A stretch of DNA of 5,347 bases, from contig DKAI01000194.1 of NCBI GenBank assembly GCA_002450755.1, positions 1-5,347 on the forward strand, in the 5' to 3' direction. The translations under genes were made by a program, and so were the position numbers. The notes under the pieces were generated by a model. It was not told the origin of the DNA. It ran no database searches and worked only from the letters and a program-made list of their open reading frames with translations. The stretch's first letter is position 1. Every line of letters begins with the position of its first letter. The DNA is from Deltaproteobacteria bacterium UBA6930 (GTDB lineage: Bacteria; Myxococcota_A; UBA9160; UBA6930). Below, piece by piece: positions 1 through 5,347 of this stretch.

Positions 1-1602
1 GTTGCAACGCTCATTCTCCTCTACACCTTTCTCTTTCAGCACATGATGGGCCTGGAGGGCCAAAGCCACGGTTGGGTCACCGGTCTCTACTGGACATTGA
101 CCGTGATGTCTACTCTAGGTTTCGGAGATATTACTTTTCAATCGGATGCAGGCAGAATTTTTTCCCTCATAGTCTTGCTCTCCGGAATGATCCTGCTTCT
201 GGTTCTTTTGCCATTTACATTTATCAGGCTTTTTTATGAACCATGGATGGCTTCCCATCGGGCAGCGCGCGCGCCTCGAGTGCTTCCTGAATACATCAGG
301 GATCATGTGATACTCACCCGGGACGAATCCATTACACGTTCGCTCATACCTCGCCTCATAAGTTTTCAATATCCTTATGTTCTAGTGGTTCCTGAGCTCG
401 AAGAAGCTTTGCGCCTACGGGAGGAAGGCATATCGGTAGGACTAGGTCCTCTAGACGACCCCGACACTTACAAAAACCTGCGCGCCTCGAGTGCTGCACT
501 CATCGCGACCACGAACAGTGATGTGATAAACACCAATGTGGTTTTTAACGCCCGGGGGATCAACAAAAACGCACCCATCCTCGCGACAGCGGATCACATT
601 GATTCTGTTGATGTGTTGGAGCTAGCGGGAGCCGACGAGGTGCTCCAAGTAGCGGATACCCTCGGTCAATGGCTCGCCAATCGATTCGTTGGCGGAGACT
701 CCGTAAGCCACCCAATAGGAAAATCGGACGACCTCCTATTTGCTCAGGCTGCAGCAGATCGTACCCCTCTGATCGGAAAGACGCTCCGCGACAATGCAAT
801 CCGCGAGCGCTTCGGGGTGGTCGTGGTAGGCCTTTGGAATGGAAACATCTTGCAACCAGCGGAAGCTGAATCCGTCGTTACAGAAAACACCGTGTTGATT
901 TTAGCAGGCACACGCGAGCAGCTGGATCGCTATGACGAGGCTTTCGTAATCTACAACGTTACCAACAAGCCCGTCTTGGTAATTGGAGCAGGTAGGGTTG
1001 GACGCGCCGTATGTAGAGAGCTCGACTCAAGAGAACTCGATTACCGAGTCGTCGAAAAGAATGCGGCACTCATAATGGATTCTGCACACGACGTCTTAGG
1101 CAGTGCGGCAGACTTAGAAATTCTTAAAAGAGCCAAAATCATGGAGGCTCCCGCTGTAATTATTAGTACTGGAGACGACGATCTCAATGTTTACCTGACA
1201 ATCTACATCCGAAGACTCCGCCCCGATATTCAAATCATAAGCCGTGCAACGGCGGAGAGAACCGTCTCGACACTTCGGAGAGCAGGAGCCGACTTTGGGC
1301 TCTCCTATGGATCTGTTGGTGCAACCATGATCATGAACCGCTTGAGGAGAGGAAACATAGTCATGTTAACCGAAGAAATGGGACTGTTTCGGGTTCGAAC
1401 TCCGAACACCCTCACAAACAGGGCTCTCCAATCGAGCAGAATCCGCCAAGACAGTGGGTGTAGTGTTGTAGCAGTTAAATCATCCTTTGGAACCGAATTA
1501 AATCCCCGACACGACTACGTTTTACCTTCAGACAGCGAGTTGATTCTTTTTGGCAGCAGCGATGGCGAAGAGGCCTTTTTGAAGCAATTTGTTAGGGGAT
1601 AG
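1..1602 (+). CDS. Two-RCK potassium channel / TrkA-N NAD-binding protein (5' partial)
   Basis: The reading frame is open from base 1, so the true start lies upstream; the first in-frame ATG (43) falls inside the membrane pore region and is not the start. At least 533 residues are present. Numbering from base 1, the order is: end of TM1 (about 1-14), a pore helix, the selectivity filter TLGFGD (112-129), and TM2 (about residues 53-76, rich in Leu/Ile/Val). Two RCK units follow (RCK-N plus TrkA-C each). The second RCK-N has an intact dinucleotide motif GAGRVG (985-1002) and an acidic residue after strand 2 (VVEKN), as expected for NAD(H)/ADP binding. The first has no GxGxxG at the matching place (ILTRDES instead). 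This 2TM-plus-tandem-RCK plan is that of GsuK-like, ligand-gated K+ channels of the inner membrane, where RCK domains form a gating ring. The channel family is sure; its ligand and direction of flux are not. The Coq4-like gene starts 12 bp after the stop. Confidence 0.93.
   Translation, partial: VATLILLYTFLFQHMMGLEGQSHGWVTGLYWTLTVMSTLGFGDITFQSDAGRIFSLIVLLSGMILLLVLLPFTFIRLFYEPWMASHRAARAPRVLPEYIRDHVILTRDESITRSLIPRLISFQYPYVLVVPELEEALRLREEGISVGLGPLDDPDTYKNLRASSAALIATTNSDVINTNVVFNARGINKNAPILATADHIDSVDVLELAGADEVLQVADTLGQWLANRFVGGDSVSHPIGKSDDLLFAQAAADRTPLIGKTLRDNAIRERFGVVVVGLWNGNILQPAEAESVVTENTVLILAGTREQLDRYDEAFVIYNVTNKPVLVIGAGRVGRAVCRELDSRELDYRVVEKNAALIMDSAHDVLGSAADLEILKRAKIMEAPAVIISTGDDDLNVYLTIYIRRLRPDIQIISRATAERTVSTLRRAGADFGLSYGSVGATMIMNRLRRGNIVMLTEEMGLFRVRTPNTLTNRALQSSRIRQDSGCSVVAVKSSFGTELNPRHDYVLPSDSELILFGSSDGEEAFLKQFVRG
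269..284 (+). repeat. 16-bp direct repeat, copy 1
   Basis: Sixteen bases around a CTCGAG core are identical to 480-495. This copy lies in the linker between TM2 and RCK1 of the channel gene and is read as A-R-A-P-R-V-L, in a different codon phase from copy 2, so protein-level duplication does not explain it. It may be chance helped by the GC-rich start. Confidence 0.6.
480..495 (+). repeat. 16-bp direct repeat, copy 2
   Basis: Exact copy of 269-284, starting 211 bp downstream, inside the first RCK domain, where it is read L-R-A-S-S-A. The match stops sharply on both sides (c/t before, t/g after). No function is assigned. Confidence 0.6.
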
Positions 1603-1614
1603 GCGATCGGTATA

Positions 1615-2367
1615 ATGCACAGAATGAAGCACCACGGACATCCATCAAAGAAAGAATTGATAGCTGTCTCCCCCGATCGTTCAATGCGCTGGAACGAGGC
1701 ATACCAGGCGTGGAGGAAACTTTATAAAGACCCTGGAAGAACCGAATATGTTTTTGAAATTATTGATGCACTTCGAGGTAATGCCGACCTTCGGGGTCTT
1801 AATCGATTTCGTTCAAGCGAACGTGGCAAAAAATTACTCGCTGATAGGCCTCAGATTCTGCCCACTTTGACGGACTTAAGCACACTAGAGACGCTTCCGA
1901 TCGAAAGCCTCGGCTTTACTTACGCGAAATTTATGCGAGAGGGAGAGATAACTGCATCTGGCCTCGTCCAAGCAAGCGAGAAAACTCCACTCTACGAAGA
2001 TTGCCCAGAAGATTTACTGTATTTCGTTACTAGAAGACGTGATACTCATGACTTATGGCACGTCGTAACCGGCTACGGTCGAGACTTGCGTGGAGAAGCT
2101 GCGTTACTCGCTTTTGACTTCGCACAGAATTGGCACTGGGGGATAGGATTTATTGCTTTGATGGCCTACTTGAATGCGAAAGGCGCGGCAGACCGTAGGC
2201 TCTTATGGAATGCATTTCTAGCGGGGCGCAAGACTGAATGGCTGACCTCAGCGCCATGGGAGACAATGCTCGTTCTTCCTTTGGCAGAGGTAAGAGCTCT
2301 TCTCAATGTCTCCGTAGCGCCAAAATACGACCCTCTTTGGTCACTAACGCCATCCGATGCAAAATGA
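1615..2367 (+). CDS. Coq4-family ubiquinone biosynthesis protein
   Basis: A 250-residue protein carrying the Coq4 signature HDxxH-x11-E: His145, Asp146, His149 and Glu161 in the segment HDLWHVVTGYGRDLRGE. The signature binds a divalent metal in this family. The flanking text also fits: an N-terminal helical region (NEAYQAWRKLYKDPGRTEYVF) and a C-terminal WETMLVLPLAEVR segment. Coq4 acts in coenzyme Q synthesis; the eukaryotic protein organises the CoQ complex and is needed for oxidative decarboxylation at ring carbon C1. Bacterial homologues are less studied, so the exact step here is inferred. No membrane segment is evident. Three starts are possible: ATG 1615, ATG 1624, and ATG 1684 at the edge of the conserved domain. 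I keep 1615; purine-rich AGGGGATAGG at 1594-1603 could serve as its ribosome binding site. The 12-bp gap from the channel gene suggests cotranscription, an unusual partnership for a quinone gene. Confidence 0.88.
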   Translation: MHRMKHHGHPSKKELIAVSPDRSMRWNEAYQAWRKLYKDPGRTEYVFEIIDALRGNADLRGLNRFRSSERGKKLLADRPQILPTLTDLSTLETLPIESLGFTYAKFMREGEITASGLVQASEKTPLYEDCPEDLLYFVTRRRDTHDLWHVVTGYGRDLRGEAALLAFDFAQNWHWGIGFIALMAYLNAKGAADRRLLWNAFLAGRKTEWLTSAPWETMLVLPLAEVRALLNVSVAPKYDPLWSLTPSDAK

Positions 2368-2381
2368 TGACTGCACCGATT

Positions 2382-2397
2382 AGCCAAGGACTTGGCT
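2382..2397. repeat. Perfect 16-bp palindrome upstream of the CDF gene
   Basis: AGCCAAG-GA-CTTGGCT is a perfect inverted repeat with 7-bp arms and a 2-base centre, between the Coq4-like and CDF genes. As RNA it would form only a 6-bp stem with a GGAC loop, followed by TTTGGG rather than a T-run, so a Rho-independent terminator is unlikely. Its place 46 bp before the annotated CDF start suits an operator bound by a dimeric regulator, but this is inference from symmetry and position only. Confidence 0.5.
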
Positions 2398-2443
2398 TTG
2401 GGAATTGCACAGAGCCGAGCTTAAGAGTTGCTAGCCATGAACG

Positions 2444-3385
2444 GTGTCGATTTTAAAGGGCATATCTACGAACAAACCAATCGAAAAGATGGAAGAAAAT
2501 AACGTCTCAACTTTCAGGACCATAGCCTTGGTCCTGAGCCTCTCTTCCTTATTTTTTCTACTTGAATTGACGTTTGGGCTTTTGAGCGGATCGCTCGCCC
2601 TTTTAGCCGACGCGGGCCATATGCTTTCGGACATTTCTGCTCTGGGCCTGGCTCTGTTAGCTTCTTGGCTAGCACAAAAACCCGCACAGCCACATCGGAC
2701 CTACGGCAACCATCGAGTAGAAGCGCTAGCAGCTCTTGGCCAAGGACTCCTTCTTCTCGTAACTTCAGCATTGATTTTGCGAGAGGCCTTCGGACGATTT
2801 TGGGATAGCTCCAAAATTGAAGTGCCAGGAGAAACCGTACTTCTTGTCGCAACCGCGGGGCTAAGCGTAAACATCCTATGCCTGTTTCTTCTGAGAAGAG
2901 AACATTCTCATAACTTGAACCTTCGAGGAGCCTGGCTGCATATTCTCAGCGATATGCTCGGAAGCATAGGGGCCATATTGGCAGGAATCGCAATTCTTTG
3001 GTTCGAAGCATTTTGGGTGGATACCGTCGCCTCTGTATTCATTTCTATTCTGATTCTCACTTCTGCCTTTTATCTATTAAGAGACGTAATTGATGTCCTC
3101 ATGGAAGCTGCCCCTAGAAATTTAGACGTGAGAGAAATTGAAAAATCTCTCAAAACGATTGAAAGCGTTAGCGATGTACACGACTTGCACGTGTGGACAA
3201 TCGGAAGCCGACGAATAGCACTCTCATGTCACATTGTGGTTCTTTCAGAGGAGGTTTCTTCTTCCCGATTGCTTGAGAAAGCATACGAAACCCTTGGGAG
3301 AAACTACGGTATTAGCCATGCAACGATTCAAATAGAGACTCAGAGCTTCTCTCATCACAGCCCTCAATCCTATTGCAATGGATAA
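2444..3385 (+). CDS. CDF-family metal cation exporter (CzcD/ZitB type)
   Basis: Inner-membrane antiporter that exports Zn2+ or related divalent ions in exchange for protons. Six membrane segments can be traced: about residues 26-47, 51-75, 92-114, 128-150, 161-186 and 190-213. The transport-site pairs are present: His59/Asp63 (HMLSD, TM2) and His166/Asp170 (HILSD, TM5), which in this family favours Zn over Mn or Fe. The typical TYGNHRVEALAAL follows TM2, and RREHSHNLNLRGAW joins TM4 to TM5. The cytoplasmic domain has HDLHVW (246-251) and HATIQIE (302-308). The His-rich N-terminus common in CzcD is missing. The start is uncertain: GTG 2444 gives 313 residues and ATG 2489 gives 298. Neither has a good ribosome binding site, and the conserved part begins only near residue 24. 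The gene ends 3 bp from the oppositely oriented amidohydrolase gene. Confidence 0.93.
   Translation: MSILKGISTNKPIEKMEENNVSTFRTIALVLSLSSLFFLLELTFGLLSGSLALLADAGHMLSDISALGLALLASWLAQKPAQPHRTYGNHRVEALAALGQGLLLLVTSALILREAFGRFWDSSKIEVPGETVLLVATAGLSVNILCLFLLRREHSHNLNLRGAWLHILSDMLGSIGAILAGIAILWFEAFWVDTVASVFISILILTSAFYLLRDVIDVLMEAAPRNLDVREIEKSLKTIESVSDVHDLHVWTIGSRRIALSCHIVVLSEEVSSSRLLEKAYETLGRNYGISHATIQIETQSFSHHSPQSYCNG
2514..2537. repeat. 9-bp-stem inverted repeat at the 5' end of the CDF coding region
   Basis: TCAGGACCA, then TAGCCT, then TGGTCCTGA form a perfect 9-bp stem with a 6-base loop. It covers codons for the start of the first membrane segment (F-R-T-I-A-L-V-L). It sits 25 bp after the alternative start ATG 2489. 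As RNA the hairpin could slow or control early translation; as DNA it could be a dimer binding site. A chance origin within coding sequence cannot be excluded. Confidence 0.5.
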
Positions 3386-3388
3386 CAG

Positions 3389-4462
3389 CTAATCATTTAA
3401 TTCCAGACCCAATAATCGCAACGCGTTACCCCCGACAATCTTTTCTCTTTCAGTCGCGGAAATAGAACTCACTCGATCGACCAACCCAACAGGATCGGGT
3501 TCTCCCATGTCATATGGGTAGTCGGTACCTAAGAGCACATGATCCGCCCCGTACAGACGCACTAAATGTGCAAGATGCTCGGGATCGAAAACAACTGAAT
3601 CAAAGTAGACTTGTTTCAAATATTCAGTGGGAGCTCTCTCGATCTTTTCTCGACAATCTGGACGAACAGCATGCGCATGATCCATCCTTCGCGCATAAGT
3701 TGGGAGATATCCTCCTCCATGAGCTACGCAAAGTTTTAACTTTTGATGGCGTTCAAAAACCCCATCAAAAATCATGTGGCTTACGGCCAATGTCGACTCC
3801 AACGGATTACCTATGATGTTATTGAAGTAGTGATCCGTCAAACGCGTTCCTTCAGTAAATCCCAAGGGGTGCATGAACAAGAGGACTTCAAGTTCGCAGA
3901 CTTTACTCCAGAAAGGCTCCAAGCCTGCGTGAGTTAACTCTGTACCGTTTACCTGAGAAGAGATCTCAATTCCTCTCATCCCAAGTTCTTTTACACAATA
4001 AGATAGCTCTTCAACTGCAAGCCGAGGATCTTGCAGTGGGACCGTTCCAAAAGGGACGAAGCGATCTGGATATTTACTCGCGGCTGCTGCAAGATTCTCA
4101 TTTACGGTTCTTGATAAAATTCTTCCGAGATCCGGTTCTGTATAATAATAAAATTGAAACGGACTAGGTGAAATCGCTTGAATATCGATTCCCATTTGAT
4201 CCATATCTGCGATTCTTTCGGAGAGTTGCGTCAATTTTGGATGCAAATCAGCCATCTGCTTTTGATTTACTTGATTGCTATGCATCGTCGCGTGGCGCAG
4301 TGCAGGTTCCTTCTCAGGAGAGAAAGCATCTTCTGCCAATTTCGCAGCCTCTTCAGTGTGAACATGGCAATGAATATCGATACTAAAACTTTTCTTGTAA
4401 GAAGTACGCGCCTTCCCATTTCCAGATGAAGTACTAGAAGGTGCGCAATTAAAAGTAATCAT
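3389..4462 (-). CDS. ACMSD-type metal-dependent amidohydrolase/decarboxylase (Amidohydrolase 2 family)
   Basis: A TIM-barrel enzyme of the amidohydrolase superfamily, in the branch with aminocarboxymuconate-semialdehyde (ACMS), gamma-resorcylate and 5-carboxyvanillate decarboxylases. With the start used here (357 residues) the metal ligands are His31 and His33 (DIHCHVH), His198 (FMHPLG), His248 (VAHGGG) and Asp314 (LGTDYPYD). The usual C-terminal GGNALRLLGL is present. The frame opens at ATG 4531, but ATG 4462 is preferred because GGAG (4472-4469) stands 6 bases before it; the longer form would also run into the divergent gene's region. No start codon lies between 4462 and the HxH codons, so a Ser-rich, non-hydrophobic extension of about 30 residues before the barrel appears real; relatives usually begin within about 10 residues of HxH. 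Substrate unknown. Divergence from a Mo hydroxylase suggests aromatic or N-heterocycle breakdown. A decarboxylase role is likelier than classical amide hydrolysis, but not proven. Confidence 0.9.
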   Translation of the reverse strand: MITFNCAPSSTSSGNGKARTSYKKSFSIDIHCHVHTEEAAKLAEDAFSPEKEPALRHATMHSNQVNQKQMADLHPKLTQLSERIADMDQMGIDIQAISPSPFQFYYYTEPDLGRILSRTVNENLAAAASKYPDRFVPFGTVPLQDPRLAVEELSYCVKELGMRGIEISSQVNGTELTHAGLEPFWSKVCELEVLLFMHPLGFTEGTRLTDHYFNNIIGNPLESTLAVSHMIFDGVFERHQKLKLCVAHGGGYLPTYARRMDHAHAVRPDCREKIERAPTEYLKQVYFDSVVFDPEHLAHLVRLYGADHVLLGTDYPYDMGEPDPVGLVDRVSSISATEREKIVGGNALRLLGLELND

Positions 4463-4468
4463 AAGATG

Positions 4469-4472
4469 CTCC
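4469..4472 (-). promoter_or_regulatory. Ribosome binding site deciding the amidohydrolase start
   Basis: On the minus strand, GGAG lies 6 bases upstream of ATG 4462, an ideal spacing. It selects this ATG over the upstream in-frame ATGs at 4474 and 4531. Confidence 0.65.
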
Positions 4473-4476
4473 ATTT

Positions 4477-4518
4477 GGACGAAAATTTCCCTCTGCCAAG
4501 TTATCAAAAGTTTCGTCC
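4477..4518. repeat. Inverted repeat in the divergent intergenic region
   Basis: GGACGAAA (4477-4484) and TTTCGTCC (4511-4518) are perfect 8-bp inverted arms 26 bp apart; one mismatch further out, another pair (4475/4520) also matches. The right arm falls between the -35 and -10 of the candidate amidohydrolase promoter, and the left arm lies just downstream of its expected transcription start. This layout suits a repressor or activator site for the divergent pair. Function is inferred from position. Confidence 0.4.
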
Positions 4519-4531
4519 CACCGTTCGACAA
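4503..4531 (-). promoter_or_regulatory. Candidate sigma70-type promoter for the amidohydrolase gene
   Basis: Reading the minus strand, TTGTCG (4531-4526) and TTTGAT (4508-4503) are separated by 17 bp, each matching the -35 and -10 consensus at 4 of 6 positions. Transcription would start near 4496, leaving a leader of about 35 bases that includes the GGAG site. The match is weak and rests on position as much as sequence. Confidence 0.25.
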
Positions 4532-4564
4532 ACTTCGGTGAATTCAATCAGTACTCTGTACAAT

Positions 4565-5038
4565 ATGCACGTGAAGAAAGATACTATCGAAATCCAAGTC
4601 AATGGTCATTCACACACGTTGAACATAGATCGCTCTACGACCTTATTGACAACACTTCGAAACGAACTCGGCCTCTATGCAGCCAAGTACGGGTGTGGCC
4701 TAAAACAATGCGGCGCATGTACGGTCATCGTTGGAGGCGAAGCTATTCAGTCCTGCAGTCTTACACTCGATGAGATACAAGGACGCGAGATCACAACATT
4801 AGAGGGTCTTTCGGAAGATGACGCCCTGATGTCAGCTTTTATCGCCCATGATGCTGGCCAGTGCGGATACTGCATTCCTGGCATGATAATGGCCGCTACT
4901 TCCCTCTTGGCATGGAATGACGAACCAAATGAAAATGAGATCAGGAGAGCTCTCGAAAGAAATCTGTGCCGTTGTGGAGCTCATCCCCGGATCCTTGCTG
5001 CTATCCGTTCATTGAGTAAAAACAAAGATGAAGCCTGA
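4565..5038 (+). CDS. [2Fe-2S] small subunit of a molybdenum hydroxylase (IorA / nicotinate dehydrogenase subunit A type)
   Basis: Electron-transfer subunit of a xanthine-oxidase-family enzyme, passing electrons from the Mo centre through two [2Fe-2S] clusters. All eight cluster cysteines are present. In the 157-residue form they are C44-x4-C49-x2-C52 and C64 (plant-ferredoxin-like domain, GCGLKQCGACTV), then C100-x2-C103 and C135-x-C137 (helical domain, GQCGYCIPG and NLCRCGAHP). The frame opens at ATG 4466, but the first 33 residues there show no family likeness and would cross the divergent promoter region. ATG 4565 puts the ferredoxin-like strand (DTIEIQVNG) right at the N-terminus and gives the usual length of about 155 residues. 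GTG 4571 is also possible. No clear ribosome binding site precedes either. The large-subunit gene overlaps its 3' end, and no FAD-subunit gene lies between them, as in IorAB-type enzymes. Substrate unknown. Confidence 0.93.
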   Translation: MHVKKDTIEIQVNGHSHTLNIDRSTTLLTTLRNELGLYAAKYGCGLKQCGACTVIVGGEAIQSCSLTLDEIQGREITTLEGLSEDDALMSAFIAHDAGQCGYCIPGMIMAATSLLAWNDEPNENEIRRALERNLCRCGAHPRILAAIRSLSKNKDEA

Positions 5039-5347
5039 GGAAGTCTCGCCGAGCCTAGCGATGAATCCTGAAATGGATACTTGGCTACGCATAAATTCCG
5101 ATGGCACTGTTACCGCATTTACAGGGAAAGTGGAAATTGGTCAGAACATTCGCAAAGCGTTAACCAGAATAGTTGCCGAAGAACTAGAGGTTCCTTTAGA
5201 GATAGTCCAACTCGAAACTGCGGATACGTCATTTGGGCCTGAGGAGCTCGTAACTGCGGGAAGTCTCTCGGTCGAACACAGTGGGCAGGCGTTGCGACTA
5301 GTTTCAGCAGAAGCGAAAGGACTCCTATTGGAGATGGCTGCCGAGAC
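5028..5347 (+). CDS. Molybdopterin-binding large subunit of a molybdenum hydroxylase, N-terminal part (3' partial)
   Basis: About 106 residues are visible before the window ends, against roughly 700 or more in the family. The text DTWLRINSDGTVTAFTGKVE, then IGQNIRKALTRIVAEELEVP and an ADTSFGPEELVTAGSLS segment, matches the start of the Mo-binding subunit of IorB / nicotinate dehydrogenase B-like proteins: a GKVE-x-GQ-x-I segment, an AEEL helix and a TAGS turn. The subunit carries the molybdopterin cofactor and hydroxylates the substrate with water-derived oxygen. Three starts share the frame: ATG 5028 (11-bp overlap with the small-subunit gene), ATG 5061 and ATG 5073. GAGGAAG at 5037-5043 is rather far (17 bases) from 5061, so the start stays open; 5028 would give translational coupling. 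No twin-arginine signal is seen at this N-terminus. The catalytic glutamate and cofactor loops lie beyond the window, so substrate class cannot be judged. Confidence 0.87.
   Translation, partial: MKPEEVSPSLAMNPEMDTWLRINSDGTVTAFTGKVEIGQNIRKALTRIVAEELEVPLEIVQLETADTSFGPEELVTAGSLSVEHSGQALRLVSAEAKGLLLEMAAE

Noticed and set aside
43..45. ATG 43 as the start of the channel gene
   Set aside because: The frame is open to base 1 and reads as hydrophobic TM1 sequence before this ATG; starting here would remove the first membrane helix.
115..869. Open frames antisense to, or in another frame of, the channel gene
   Set aside because: They are short, with low-plausibility residue composition, and lie fully within conserved channel coding sequence.
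2382..2400. Rho-independent terminator after the Coq4-like gene
   Set aside because: The loop is too small, the stem is short and no T-run follows.
3360..3440. Bidirectional terminator between the convergent CDF and amidohydrolase genes
   Set aside because: Only 3 bp separate the stops, and nearby symmetries (ATTGCAAT, AACGCGTT) are short palindromes without a stem-loop plus T-run.
3514..3937. Plus-strand open frames opposite the amidohydrolase gene
   Set aside because: They lie antisense to a well-supported enzyme with all its metal ligands, and their translations show no recognisable domain.
4466..4564. Long N-terminal form of the [2Fe-2S] subunit from ATG 4466
   Set aside because: The extra 33 residues have no family likeness and would occupy the divergent control region; together with the long amidohydrolase form the two genes would overlap head-to-head by 66 bp.

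Overview
The window reads as a piece of a Gram-negative, aerobic bacterial chromosome with base composition near 50% GC by eye. A Coq4-family gene points to a ubiquinone-making lineage, most likely a proteobacterium. I cannot name the genus. Five genes are supported plus the start of a sixth; there are no RNA genes, insertion sequences or CRISPR arrays.

Left part, plus strand (1-3385). A K+ channel with two tandem RCK/TrkA units, whose 5' end lies outside the window, is followed after 12 bp by a Coq4-like gene with a complete HDxxH-x11-E metal motif. After 76 bp comes a CzcD/ZitB-type cation diffusion facilitator (CDF) metal exporter. The first two genes are spaced like an operon. The CDF gene may be read through or have its own control: its upstream gap holds a perfect 16-bp palindrome, and a 9-bp-stem inverted repeat lies at the start of its coding region.

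Right part (3389-5347). An ACMSD-type amidohydrolase/decarboxylase gene runs on the minus strand, tail-to-tail with the CDF gene and only 3 bp away. It diverges from a gene pair for a molybdenum hydroxylase of the IorAB / nicotinate dehydrogenase type: a [2Fe-2S] small subunit, then a molybdopterin-binding large subunit that overlaps it by 11 bp and runs off the window. The roughly 100-bp divergent gap carries an inverted repeat that overlaps a candidate promoter. Together these genes look like a catabolic module: the Mo enzyme would hydroxylate an (N-hetero)aromatic ring or oxidise an aldehyde, and the metal-dependent enzyme would decarboxylate or hydrolyse a product. The substrate cannot be read from the sequence.

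Nothing here is clearly a new system. The points most worth following are the amidohydrolase/Mo-hydroxylase divergon, the RCK1 domain that has lost its nucleotide-binding glycines, the channel-Coq4 pairing, and a 16-bp exact direct repeat inside the channel gene.
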